In this document: piece after piece, positions 1-8,768 of the stretch
Numbering within the stretch: position 1 is the first letter of the stretch
Layout: every line of letters starts with the position of its first letter
NCBI GenBank assembly: GCA_019638275.1
Contig: JAHBUC010000001.1
Span: 124,001-188,000, forward strand
Reading direction: 5' to 3'
From: Cyclobacteriaceae bacterium
Lineage (GTDB): Bacteria; Bacteroidota; Bacteroidia; Cytophagales; Cyclobacteriaceae
Length of the DNA: 64,000 nucleotides
Program-made: the position numbers and the translations under genes
The notes under the pieces: model-generated
Seen by the model: only the letters and a program-made list of their open reading frames with translations
Told to the model about the DNA's origin: nothing
Databases searched by the model: none

Positions 1-610
1 GTATCAGATTCTTCAAGAAGAATTTTCCATCAAAACTTATCCACTCGCTGTCAACAACGGCAAAGTAGTTTGTTTTGATTTTCTCAAGCAATATCTCTTT
101 ACTTTCTGCATCAGTGGTGTGAAGAATATTCTTACTCTCATCCAACATCAAACACCAGCAAGAGGTACTTGGTGGTAACTGGAACAGCAACAACTCATTG
201 GTTTGATCATTTAAAGTTTCCCAAGAATATCCATGTGGCTTTTCTCTAAACATCTTTTTTGGATTTGTTATCGACTGATGCCAGCATTTTATTTCACTTT
301 GTATGAATTCATCATATAGGGTGAAAAAGGTTTCAGCCTCATCTTCATTCAAGCTGGCACTTATTATATAATCATCCCAACCATATCCAAGGTCAAGCTC
401 GGATTCAATCCTTCCTTTGACCCATGTACTGAACCATCTGTATTTTGGAAAACTTTGTTCAGCAACTTTATTATGAAACAACCCTTGCAGATAACCGTGA
501 ATACATCCTTTCAAGGCTGGCAACTCTTGCGAGCCCACATATTGCCAATACCTGGTACGAATAATTTTTAGCCACTCATAAAGATTATTTCCGGGTGTGT
601 CTGTGACCAT
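1..610 (-). CDS. Hypothetical protein, 3' end cut by window edge
   Basis: I translated this by hand from the ATG at 608-610; the frame is open for about 203 codons and runs off the left edge. I do not recognise a firm family. The N-terminus (LYEWLKIIRTRYWQYVGSQE, then LPALKGCIHGYLQGL) loosely resembles short bacterial proteins that begin with an R-P-x-M-Y-x-G-type segment and a helix ending in DGY. No signal peptide or membrane segment is seen; the protein is rich in Trp and acidic residues, so it is probably cytoplasmic. It lies 205 bp downstream of hsdR on the same strand and could be an accessory gene of that locus or unrelated. It is real as an ORF; its function is unknown. Confidence 0.6.
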   Translation of the reverse strand, partial: MVTDTPGNNLYEWLKIIRTRYWQYVGSQELPALKGCIHGYLQGLFHNKVAEQSFPKYRWFSTWVKGRIESELDLGYGWDDYIISASLNEDEAETFFTLYDEFIQSEIKCWHQSITNPKKMFREKPHGYSWETLNDQTNELLLFQLPPSTSCWCLMLDESKNILHTTDAESKEILLEKIKTNYFAVVDSEWISFDGKFFLKNLI

Positions 611-815
611 GCTTTTACTTTATTTTACTTTAATCCTGCTCCCGCGCACTGGCTCATAGCCTTGTGAATAATAAACCGCAAAATAGGTCCGGGATCTGTT
701 TCGTTTACTCCTTCTGAAATTAATAATATGGGCTTATTGGTTCACCCGATCTTTCTTTGGCTTGGTGACAACACCAATCAAAAGGCTAAAATAGATGCTG
801 ATATTAAACAATGTC

Positions 816-3683
816 CTACGCCACCATTCCCTCCACAAACACCTCTACAAACTCTTTCATCTTATTGATGATCCGCTCGCCTATTTCACGTGCCTGTAGA
901 ATACTGGGACGACCCCCCAAGCATTTCAGTACATCATCGCGCAGAGGAGCCTGACCACTGAAAATGTAGGCATCAATCAAGGCCTTGAATTGATCCCTGT
1001 CCAACGCTTCATCATCGCAAAGTTTGGCTAATGCCAATACCTTTTGGTCTTCCCAATATTTTTCAAACTCATCCTGAATGGTATCAACATCGTCAATCTT
1101 CGGCAGGTTCTCTTCAATGAATTTCTCAATCAATTCACGTTTGCTGCGCAACTGTACATCACTGCTCAGCAAGTCCATAATCGCTTTCTTCTGCCGCTCC
1201 CGGTCAGATTTCTTTGCTTCCTTCAGTTTGGCCAATAACTTGATGATGTAGGCCACATTGATCAGATCACGATGGATCAGTTCCACCTCAAAATCGATGT
1301 CGTTCAGTATCGAAGTCTTTTGCTTGGCATTGTCGCGTTTTACCTTATCGTACAGGTCGATGTACTTGGTTTGGTAGTTAATAAAGGTCTCCTCATCAAT
1401 GCCCAATCCATCCCATGAAAAATCCGTATAAGACTCCAACACGTTTTTAGCTCGCAATAGAGCCCGGAAAGCTTTAATAAATGCCTGTTCTTCTTCTTCG
1501 CTAACCAGTTCATCCACACTTTGCCAGGTGGGTACAATGGCTATCAGGTTATTGAGCGCTTCATCAAACTTTTCAGCCACTTTCTCATACGGTGGCAGAA
1601 TAATTTCTTCAATGGCTTCTTTGTTGGAGAACAGGGTGATAGCCTTATCGGTCGCTTCCTTCAGGTTTCGGAAAGCCAGGATATTACCCTGTGACTTCTT
1701 CTCCCCGATTATCCGGTTTGTGCGTGAATACGCCTGAATCAGTCCATGGTGTTTCAGGTTCTTGTCCACATACAAGGTGTTTACCTTTTTGGCATCGAAA
1801 CCTGTGAGGAACATATTCACCACCATTAAAATGTCAAGCCGGTCGCGTTCATCATTAAAGGTGTTCTTCTCCCGCTCCTTCAGGCGCTTGCTGATGTCTT
1901 TGAAGTAGCCTTCAAACAGTTTATCGTCTTTGGTGGAAAAGGCGGTACCGTATTGTTTATTGTAGTCGGCAATGAAGGCTTCCAGTTTATCGCGGGTATG
2001 GCTGGATTGATACGCTGCTTTGGGATCGGCAGCCATCGGCAGTTCGTCACCGGGTAAGAAATCCTGCGCATCTTCATCATCATCATTTACCCCGTAGGTA
2101 AAAATAGTGGCTATGCGCAAATCGTGTTCACCGGCTTCTTTCTTGCGCTTAAAAATTTCGTAGTACTTGATCAGGTTCTCAATGCTGCTGACGGCAAACA
2201 AAGCCGAGAACTCCCTGCTGAATGTTTTCTGGTTGTGCCAGGCAATAATGTAATCGGCTATTTTATTCAGGCGATTCTCATCACTCCATACTTCGGGCCG
2301 GTCAATGTCTTCCACTTCAATATCCATAAACGTGTTGCCCTTTTGCCGGTAGCGACCAATGTATTCGATACCAAAGCGAAGCACGTTCTGATCGCGGATG
2401 GCATCGGTGATCACATACTTGTGCAAACATTCGCCAAACAAATCTTTGGTGGTACGTTTGCCCATCTCGTTCTTGCTGGCATTCTCGGCAAAGATGGGTG
2501 TACCGGTAAATCCGAATAACTGGGCTTTATGGAAATATTGTTTGATGCGTTCATGTGTTTCGCCAAACTGCGAACGGTGGCACTCATCGAAAATAAAAAC
2601 TACCTTCTTGTCGCGTAAGTGTGTGAGTTTGTTCTCAAAATGCCGCTTTGAAATGGCGTTGTTTAACTTTTGAATGGTGGTAAGCACCAATCGTGTATCA
2701 TCGGTAAGTTGCCTAACCAGTGATGCTGTATTATTGGTAACATCAACGCTGTCTTTCTTGAAGGCGTTGAACTCGTTCATAGTTTGATAATCCAGGTCCT
2801 TACGATCAACCACAAAGATTACTTTATGGACCTCCGGCATGTCCATGATGATTTGACTGGCCTTGAAGGAGGTAAGCGTTTTGCCCGAACCGGTAGTATG
2901 CCAGATGTAGCCGTTGTTGTTGCTGGTTCGTACTTGTTTCACTATGGCCTCTACCGCATAGTATTGGTAAGGGCGCAGGATCATCATGTTTTTAAAGGTT
3001 TCATTCATTACCACATAGTGTGAAATGAATTTGCCTAACTGATCGGGATGCAGGAATGCAGACGCAAAGGGCTGCAACTCGGTAATGATCTTATTATCAC
3101 TGTTTGCCCAAAAGAATGTTTGCAATACAGATTGCAGCTGGTTGTTAGCTAAATACTTGGTGTTAACACCGTTACTAATGACAAAAACCTGCACATACTG
3201 AAACAAGCCGTGATTGCTCCAAAACGAATGCTTTTGATACCGGTTGATTTGATTGAACGCTTCTTTGATTTCAATACCTCTCCGCTTCAGTTCAATCTGA
3301 ACCAGCGGCAATCCATTTACAAGCAGTGTAACATCATAGCGGTTCAGGAAAGACCCCTCCTGCTTAACCTGGTTGGTTACCTGAAACAGGTTCTTGCTCC
3401 AATCTTCATTATTAAAGAAGCGAACATAAAAAGCTGTACCATCCTCTTTAGTAAGCTGAAACCTGTCGCGCAGGCTTTTGGCTTTATCAAATACATTGCC
3501 TTTGGCAAGATGATTGAGCATTGCACCAAACTCTTTAGTGGTGAAAGAGGTGCTGTTAAATTTTTCTAATTGCGATTTAAGATTAGCCAATAACGCATCA
3601 CCATCCTGAATAACAGCAAACGAATAGCCCAGCTTTTGCAGTTGGTCTATTAGTTGGTTTTCGAGTGCTGCCTCTGATTGCAT
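816..3683 (-). CDS. hsdR: Type I restriction enzyme, R (motor/nuclease) subunit
   Basis: This is the ATP-dependent translocase and nuclease subunit of a type I restriction-modification complex (HsdR2M2S), which cuts DNA away from unmethylated target sites. At 955 residues it has the usual length. The N-terminal PD-(D/E)xK nuclease shows D117 and the pair E131-x-K133 in the segment VQIELKRRG. The SF2 helicase motor has Walker A TTGSGKT at 263-269, a DECH box at 366-369 and the motif FGFTGTP further on, with a helical C-terminal region. It is last in the minus-strand order hsdM, hsdS, hsdR, 67 bp after the hsdS stop. It appears intact, but with hsdS frameshifted the complex may lack specificity. 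The family call is firm; activity is uncertain. Confidence 0.95.
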   Translation of the reverse strand: MQSEAALENQLIDQLQKLGYSFAVIQDGDALLANLKSQLEKFNSTSFTTKEFGAMLNHLAKGNVFDKAKSLRDRFQLTKEDGTAFYVRFFNNEDWSKNLFQVTNQVKQEGSFLNRYDVTLLVNGLPLVQIELKRRGIEIKEAFNQINRYQKHSFWSNHGLFQYVQVFVISNGVNTKYLANNQLQSVLQTFFWANSDNKIITELQPFASAFLHPDQLGKFISHYVVMNETFKNMMILRPYQYYAVEAIVKQVRTSNNNGYIWHTTGSGKTLTSFKASQIIMDMPEVHKVIFVVDRKDLDYQTMNEFNAFKKDSVDVTNNTASLVRQLTDDTRLVLTTIQKLNNAISKRHFENKLTHLRDKKVVFIFDECHRSQFGETHERIKQYFHKAQLFGFTGTPIFAENASKNEMGKRTTKDLFGECLHKYVITDAIRDQNVLRFGIEYIGRYRQKGNTFMDIEVEDIDRPEVWSDENRLNKIADYIIAWHNQKTFSREFSALFAVSSIENLIKYYEIFKRKKEAGEHDLRIATIFTYGVNDDDEDAQDFLPGDELPMAADPKAAYQSSHTRDKLEAFIADYNKQYGTAFSTKDDKLFEGYFKDISKRLKEREKNTFNDERDRLDILMVVNMFLTGFDAKKVNTLYVDKNLKHHGLIQAYSRTNRIIGEKKSQGNILAFRNLKEATDKAITLFSNKEAIEEIILPPYEKVAEKFDEALNNLIAIVPTWQSVDELVSEEEEQAFIKAFRALLRAKNVLESYTDFSWDGLGIDEETFINYQTKYIDLYDKVKRDNAKQKTSILNDIDFEVELIHRDLINVAYIIKLLAKLKEAKKSDRERQKKAIMDLLSSDVQLRSKRELIEKFIEENLPKIDDVDTIQDEFEKYWEDQKVLALAKLCDDEALDRDQFKALIDAYIFSGQAPLRDDVLKCLGGRPSILQAREIGERIINKMKEFVEVFVEGMVA

Positions 3684-3750
3684 TCAAAAAGATACGATTA
3701 GTTTCTTAATTGGTCAATGCTGACCCAAACGGTATATGCCGACTGAATAC

Positions 3751-4316
3751 TCATACAAACATTTGCTGCAACAGCCCTTTTTTAAAGGTTTGGGTTTGGG
3801 TGATTTGCTGGTTTACGCTTTCAATTTTGGCATCCAACACGGTGAGGAAGCTGGCGATTTTTTGTTGTTCTTCAATCACCGGAATTGGCAACAACAAGTC
3901 TTTCAATTGGCCACCAGTTATTAGTGGCTGACCGGAACCGAAGATTAATTTATTAAGGTTGAAAAAGTTAAGGTAGTAGAAAATGTATTTGATACTTCTC
4001 GCTTCATTACAAGTCACAACCAAAGTATTATCTGACACTGCAAACTTTCCATCAACAAGATTAATGGTTCCAGCATTTGCTCCAACTCTTGCAATTAATA
4101 TGTAACTTCCGTCATGAGAATATTCATTGGCGTTTCCAATTCTTCCAGTTGCCCTCGCATCTTTGCTCTGTCACTTTCCTTTATTGGTTTTCTCTTACCA
4201 TCTAAGAAAATTGAAACATCAGCAAGTTTCCTTTTTGTCCAGCCACCCTTAAACTCTTTAAACCTCAACTTGGGAGCGAGTAAATTTTTCACGGTAGGTT
4301 TTTTGGGGGTTGGCAT
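3751..4316 (-). pseudogene. hsdS: Type I RM specificity subunit, half-size and frameshifted
   Basis: HsdS supplies DNA target recognition. Here two frames are needed. Codons from the ATG at 4316 read MPTPKKPTVKNLLAPKLRFK and onward to KPIKESDRAKM. A second frame then continues through ATGRIGNANEYSHDGSYIL to a normal C-terminus ending KKGLLQQMFV at 3751. The first frame runs into a stop at 4095. The second frame has a stop (TGA) just upstream of the switch, so the switch lies at about 4150-4170. The 566-bp span is one base short of 189 codons. Even repaired it would hold only one target recognition domain plus one conserved helix, about half the usual 400 residues. Half-size HsdS proteins can work as dimers, so the length alone is not proof of decay; the frameshift is. 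Confidence 0.85.
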
Positions 4317-4326
4317 GGGCGCAATT

Positions 4327-4367
4327 GTCTGAATCAGGATTTACTTGATTTTAGGATTAGCAGGATT
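4327..4367 (+). repeat. Direct repeat copy 1 of GxxExxY cassette
   Basis: It begins GTCTGAATCAGGATTT and matches the copy at 4738 in 31 of the first 32 bases. It overlaps the 3' end of the GxxExxY gene and encodes that gene's last residues and stop. The later part (AGCAGGATTG) also resembles the third, inverted copy at 4829-4871. Confidence 0.8.
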
Positions 4368-4736
4368 GTTCTTTGGATTAAATATTTTCTTGAATTGAAG
4401 GCTATTGCTTCCAAAGTTGATTAAGAGTCCAACGGGCTTATCATAGGCCACCACATAGTTTTTTGCTTGTGCCAGATGTACATCTTCCAGGTTTGTTAAT
4501 GCTTTTAACTCAACAATCACCTGATTCTCTACCACAAAATCAGCCCGTCTTGTCCCCACATCAATGCCTTCATAATAAATGGTATGTTCTTCTTCGCGCA
4601 CAAATTTCACTCCGGCTCTTTCCAATTCAATTGCTAAACATCGCTGGTAAATCACTTCCTGAAAGCCATTGCCCAATGTGTTGTGAACTTTCATCGCGCA
4701 GCCATTAATCTTATATGTAATATCATCCAAGCTCAT
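4341..4736 (-). CDS. GxxExxY family protein (putative PD-(D/E)xK fold)
   Basis: This 131-residue protein carries the family hallmark G24-x-x-E27-x-x-Y30. It also has a nuclease-like core with D66 and E76-x-K78 in RRADFVVENQVIVELKA, the layout of PD-(D/E)xK enzymes. The family is common in Bacteroidota and its biochemical role is, to my knowledge, not established. Here it is inserted between hsdM and hsdS on the same strand, with near-identical direct repeats covering its stop codon and lying 2 bp upstream of its start codon. A third inverted copy lies at the hsdM stop. This arrangement looks like a mobile or amplifying cassette rather than a normal operon member. Whether it acts with the RM system or only landed there is unknown. 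Confidence 0.85.
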   Translation of the reverse strand: MSLDDITYKINGCAMKVHNTLGNGFQEVIYQRCLAIELERAGVKFVREEEHTIYYEGIDVGTRRADFVVENQVIVELKALTNLEDVHLAQAKNYVVAYDKPVGLLINFGSNSLQFKKIFNPKNNPANPKIK

Positions 4737-4737
4737 T

Positions 4738-4785
4738 GTCTGAATCAGGATTTAGTTGATTTTAGGATTTTCATGATTCTTGTTT
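4738..4785 (+). repeat. Direct repeat copy 2, upstream of GxxExxY gene
   Basis: The first 32 bases match the copy at 4327 with one mismatch (C to G at the eighteenth base). It starts 2 bp beyond the GxxExxY start codon, so the two copies bracket the gene almost exactly, as cassette boundaries would. Confidence 0.8.
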
Positions 4786-4828
4786 CCTTCATTACATTTT
4801 GTAGTAGCAACATTATTTCAATTCACTA

Positions 4829-4871
4829 ACAATCCTGTTAATCTTATCATCCTGCAAATCCTGATTCAGAC
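4829..4871 (-). repeat. Inverted copy 3 of the GTCTGAATCAGGATTT repeat
   Basis: Read on the minus strand, this begins GTCTGAATCAGGATTTGC and continues with AGGATGATAAGATTAACAGG. It overlaps the last codons and stop of hsdM. It is inverted relative to the two copies around the GxxExxY gene and is slightly more divergent beyond the first 16 bases. Confidence 0.75.
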
Positions 4872-6422
4872 AAATGGGCTTTCAATCCCCAACTCCTTAC
4901 AATACTTCTCAATGGTGGCATCGGTAGCTTTCATATCGGTTTCAAGCTTCTTCAGTTCTTTGGCTACGGCCTTCAGGTTTACGGCTTCTTCTTCTTCGAA
5001 CGTATCCACATAGCGCGGTATGTTCAGGTTGTAGTCGTTCTCGGCAATCTCTTGCAAGGTGGCTACGTAGCTGTACTTGTCTTCGGCTGTGCGGGCTTTG
5101 TAGGTGTTTACAATCTTGTCGATATCCTGCGGGCGCAAATAGTTTTGCGTTTTTATTTTCTCAAAGTGCTGGCTGGCATCAATAAAGAGTACGCTGCCGG
5201 CATGCTCGCGCTTTTTCTTTATCACCATAATGCAGGTGGGTATGCCGGTGCCGTAAAAGATGTTGGCCGGCAGACCGATGATGGAATCAAGGTAGTTTTT
5301 CTCTTTGATTAAATACTCGCGTATGTGGCCCTCGGCCCCACCGCGGAAGAGCACACCGTGTGGCAACACACAGGCCATGGTGCCGTTATCGGCCAGGTGA
5401 TGTATCATATGCTGCACAAAGGCAAAGTCGGCCGTGCTTTTGGGTGCGAGCTTCCCATAGGCGGCATAGCGGTCGTCACTCATAAACAAGGGGCTGGCGC
5501 TCCACTCGGCCGAGAAGGGCGGGTTGGCCACAATGGCTTCAAACTTCAGGTCCAGGTGGGCTGGACGTTCCAGCGTATCTTCATTCCTAATTTCAAATTC
5601 ATTGTACCGCTTATTGTGCATAATCATGTTCATGCGGCACAGGTTGTAGGTAGTGGGATTACTCTCCTGCCCGTAGATTTTACCTACGTTTTTCACTTCG
5701 CGGGCTACGCGCAACAGCAACGAGCCGGAACCACACGTGGGGTCGTACACATTTTTGAGTTTGGTTTTGCCCACGGTAACAAGGCGCGCCAGCACGGTGC
5801 TTACTTGTTGTGGTGTATAGAACTCACCGGCCTTTTTGCCGGCACCACTGGCAAACTTGCCGATGAGGTATTCGTAGGCATCGCCTAATATATCTTGCTG
5901 GGGATTGTCGAGTTCAAAATCAATTTTATCAAGGTGCTGCATGATCCTAACAACCAGTTTATTCTTTTCGTCTTCCGTTTTTCCAAGTTTGCTGCTTGTT
6001 AAATCGATGTCTTCAAAAAGGTGACTGAACTCTTCTTCGCTGCCTGAGCCCATCGTGCTCTGCTCAATATTGGTGAGGATTTTAGTGAGATCGTCTAATA
6101 TAAAATGCGGTATACCTTCTGCATTGATCCGCGAAGCAAGTGCACCGAAAAGCTCAGATGGTTTTAGAAAATAGCCCAACGTATCAATTGCTTCTTCGCG
6201 TACATAAGCAAGTATCTCCTTGTCTGATTTTGAAGTTTCGTCAATATCCAGGTAGGTAATACCATCAGGTTTTAGAACATCATCAGCATACGTGTGCATG
6301 CGTTCGCTCAGGTATTTGTAGAAGATGAAGCCGAGAATATAATCGCGGAAGTCATCGGCATCCATCTTGCCGCGGAGGGTATCGGCTATTTTCCAGAGTT
6401 GTTGTTCGAGTTGTTCGGGCAT
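4866..6422 (-). CDS. hsdM: Type I restriction-modification N6-adenine methyltransferase subunit
   Basis: HsdM methylates adenine in the target site chosen by HsdS and forms the M2S core of the RM complex. The 518-residue protein has the N-terminal helical HsdM region. Its SAM-binding motif I is DPTCGSG at 227-233, followed by the catalytic NPPF at 300-303, as in gamma-class N6-adenine methyltransferases. The length is normal and the frame is intact. It is the first gene of the minus-strand RM locus. Its stop codon lies inside the inverted repeat at 4829-4871, and the next RM gene (hsdS) is displaced by the GxxExxY cassette. An intact methyltransferase with a broken specificity gene would be inactive unless another HsdS is encoded elsewhere. 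Confidence 0.95.
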   Translation of the reverse strand: MPEQLEQQLWKIADTLRGKMDADDFRDYILGFIFYKYLSERMHTYADDVLKPDGITYLDIDETSKSDKEILAYVREEAIDTLGYFLKPSELFGALASRINAEGIPHFILDDLTKILTNIEQSTMGSGSEEEFSHLFEDIDLTSSKLGKTEDEKNKLVVRIMQHLDKIDFELDNPQQDILGDAYEYLIGKFASGAGKKAGEFYTPQQVSTVLARLVTVGKTKLKNVYDPTCGSGSLLLRVAREVKNVGKIYGQESNPTTYNLCRMNMIMHNKRYNEFEIRNEDTLERPAHLDLKFEAIVANPPFSAEWSASPLFMSDDRYAAYGKLAPKSTADFAFVQHMIHHLADNGTMACVLPHGVLFRGGAEGHIREYLIKEKNYLDSIIGLPANIFYGTGIPTCIMVIKKKREHAGSVLFIDASQHFEKIKTQNYLRPQDIDKIVNTYKARTAEDKYSYVATLQEIAENDYNLNIPRYVDTFEEEEAVNLKAVAKELKKLETDMKATDATIEKYCKELGIESPFV

Positions 6423-6495
6423 GGGTTGAGCAATCAGCGTACAAGCTACTGATCAAAAACTAAACAGTCAACGAAAGAATGGATAACAGGAGTGT

Positions 6496-8553
6496 CTACA
6501 ACAACCCCTGTTCCTCCAGCTTCCCCTTCAGCTTTTCGTGGTTGGCCCAAAACTTTTTTTCAATGTCGCGCGAAAGTTTTTGAAACTCCGCTGAGCGCTC
6601 AATGGGGGTTTTGTCGGGGGCTTTGTTCAGAAACAGGATGATCCAATATTGGATGTTGTCTTCCTGCGTAAAAAGCCTGAGGTGCTCCAAGGCTTTGTCG
6701 CGGTTGTTTTCTTCACAATACCACGCCACCAGGCCAAGGTGTTTGTAGGCCGTTTCGGTACGCGCTAAAAACTCGCGGTAGCTGGCATAAAACTGTTTAG
6801 CCTGTTCATGCTCGCCCATCTTGTCATATATTTTCCCGATCAGCAAATTCTCGTGTTGGAACACATCCAGCTTTTGGGTTTCGCGGTAGCGGTTAAAGCG
6901 TTGATAACAAACGTAAGCTGTATCGTATTCGCCCAGGTAGTAACTTACCTTGCCAATGTCTTGCAGTATATCGAAGCGCGTAGTGTCTTTGTTGAATTCC
7001 TTCACCAGCAGGGTGCGTGTTTGCTTCAGGTTTCCGGTTTTGGCATACAGCGCAAACGCGCGTATGTAGCGCGCAAAGGCATTCTCGGGGTAGTAGGTGA
7101 GGGCCAGGTCAAACTGCTTTAATGATTCCTCTACAAAACCGGTTTGAATAAGTGCATTGCCCAGCCGCAGGTGGAAGTAGCTTATCTCAACCGAATCTGT
7201 GCCTTCGGCACCGAGGCGCATGCCACGCAGCGCATACTCCAGGTACTTGCCGGTGTTAGGCAGGTACAGGCCATAGAGGTCGCTCAGTAACCCGATGAGT
7301 TGTGTGGAGTTGGGATTGTACTCCAATCCTTTTTCGAGGTAGGGCAGTGCTTGTGTGTATTCTTTCTGTACCATAAAGTACATGGCCTTGGCGGTGAAGG
7401 CTTCACCCAGCGTAGGATCGTAGAGCAACGCTTTGTCGGCATAGTTGTCGAGCGCAGTAACGTATTTTTTTTCTGCTTTGAATATGTCGAGGTTGTAGCA
7501 CGCCATACCGGCACAGGCATAGGCGAGGGCAAAGGTGTTGTCTAGCGCGATGGCCTCATCGAAGTGAACCAATGCTTGCTGCAAGTTGGATTCACCGTTG
7601 CGCCTGAGCAAGTCGAGGCCTTTCAAGAAGGCATCGTACGCCTGCAGGTTTTGCGTAGGAATTTTTTCGATGCGGTTTTTTTCTGCAGGTGTAATCACTG
7701 CCTGAATTTCCGCGGCAATGTCTTTTGAAATTTCCTGTTGCAGGGCAAAGATGTCGCTGACTTCGCGCCTGTATTGTTTGCTCCACAGGTGGCGGTCGGT
7801 GGCGCCATCAATCAGCTGAATGGTAAGCACAATGCGGTCGTCCATCTTCTGGCCGCTGCCTTCAATAAAGTACGTGGCATTTAATTCTTTCGCCAGCTCG
7901 GGTATCGTTTTGTTGCTGTGGCGGTATTTTTCGGCCGAGGTGCGGCTGAGCACGCTCAGGTCTTTGATCTTTTGCAGGTTGTTGAGGGTGGCTTCCATCA
8001 AGCCGTTGATGAGGTACACGTTGGTGGAGTCGGCACTGTCGTTTTTGAACGGCAGCACCACTATGGATTTTTCAATTGCTTTTTTTTCTTCAGCAATTAG
8101 GTTGGTGAACACAAACCAACTCACCGCAACAAGTGGCAGCGTGATAAGCGCAGCAAGCCAATACCATTTTTTTTGCTGTGTGGGCGGAGCCTGTTGTGGA
8201 ACGGGTTCTTCCGTTGCGCGCTTGCCGGCTTCGCCCGGTGGGTAGCCATAGTATTCGCGAAAGCATTTAATAAAATAAGAGGTGCTGTTGAAACCCACCT
8301 GGTGCGATACTTCCGACACGTTTAGCCCGGTGGTGCGCAGCAACGCCATGGCACGCTTGAGCCGCACTTCGTTGATGAGCTGACTCACCGACAGGTTGGT
8401 GGCCTTTTTCACTTTGCGCAACAGGTTGGAGCGGCTCATGTTCATGGCCTCGGCCAGCTCGCTAACGCCAAACTGCTCTTCCGCAAGGTGTTCTTCAATC
8501 TTGGCGGTGAGTTGGTTCAGGAATTCAAGGTCGTGGGGAGAGGCGTTGCTCAT
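6496..8553 (-). CDS. AraC-type DNA-binding protein with membrane anchor and TPR domain
   Basis: This is a one-component regulator of 685 residues. Residues about 20-115 form an AraC/XylS double helix-turn-helix, with the signature segment VSEVSHQVGFNSTSYFIKCF. A single membrane segment follows at about 130-153 (WYWLAALITLPLVAVSWFVF). Then comes a CadC/adenylate-cyclase-associated region starting SIVVLPFKNDSADS, and a long tetratricopeptide array to the C-terminus. The N-terminal DNA-binding part should be cytoplasmic and the TPR part on the far side of the membrane, presumably sensing an unknown signal. It is divergent from the ankyrin lipoprotein gene, and a 20-bp-period direct repeat suited to AraC binding lies between them. 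Target genes are not known. Confidence 0.88.
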   Translation of the reverse strand: MSNASPHDLEFLNQLTAKIEEHLAEEQFGVSELAEAMNMSRSNLLRKVKKATNLSVSQLINEVRLKRAMALLRTTGLNVSEVSHQVGFNSTSYFIKCFREYYGYPPGEAGKRATEEPVPQQAPPTQQKKWYWLAALITLPLVAVSWFVFTNLIAEEKKAIEKSIVVLPFKNDSADSTNVYLINGLMEATLNNLQKIKDLSVLSRTSAEKYRHSNKTIPELAKELNATYFIEGSGQKMDDRIVLTIQLIDGATDRHLWSKQYRREVSDIFALQQEISKDIAAEIQAVITPAEKNRIEKIPTQNLQAYDAFLKGLDLLRRNGESNLQQALVHFDEAIALDNTFALAYACAGMACYNLDIFKAEKKYVTALDNYADKALLYDPTLGEAFTAKAMYFMVQKEYTQALPYLEKGLEYNPNSTQLIGLLSDLYGLYLPNTGKYLEYALRGMRLGAEGTDSVEISYFHLRLGNALIQTGFVEESLKQFDLALTYYPENAFARYIRAFALYAKTGNLKQTRTLLVKEFNKDTTRFDILQDIGKVSYYLGEYDTAYVCYQRFNRYRETQKLDVFQHENLLIGKIYDKMGEHEQAKQFYASYREFLARTETAYKHLGLVAWYCEENNRDKALEHLRLFTQEDNIQYWIILFLNKAPDKTPIERSAEFQKLSRDIEKKFWANHEKLKGKLEEQGLL

Positions 8554-8625
8554 GGAGAAATGAAATGCGGATTGGGATTGAAAAGTACGGTTTTCAGTCT
8601 GCGAAGGTAAGGCTTCACAGGCATT

Positions 8626-8660
8626 TGCGTCAAAATTTATATCGATGCGTCAAAATTTAT
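8626..8660 (+). promoter_or_regulatory. Two direct 15-bp sites, probable AraC-type operator
   Basis: TGCGTCAAAATTTAT occurs at 8626-8640 and again, identical, at 8646-8660. The 20-bp period is about two helical turns, the geometry expected for two AraC-type half-sites on one face of DNA. It lies between the divergent AraC-family gene (start 8553) and the ankyrin gene (start 8769). Confidence 0.5.
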
Positions 8661-8768
8661 GCGCTTTGGAGCAAAGTTGATGGCTTTGTGCGCATGGCTG
8701 TTTAGTGGGCCCTTCCGGTTGCCCGTTTCTTTGCGGCAACTAAAAACGTAACCAAAAATCGAAAAATC

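Noticed and set aside
2124..2519. Plus-strand 131-residue ORF inside hsdR
   Set aside because: Fully inside hsdR on the other strand, with no motif; a mirror frame of a conserved gene.
5325..5888. Plus-strand 187-residue ORF inside hsdM
   Set aside because: The longest antisense frame in the window, but it mirrors conserved methyltransferase codons and has a low-complexity, Gly/His/Val-rich composition.
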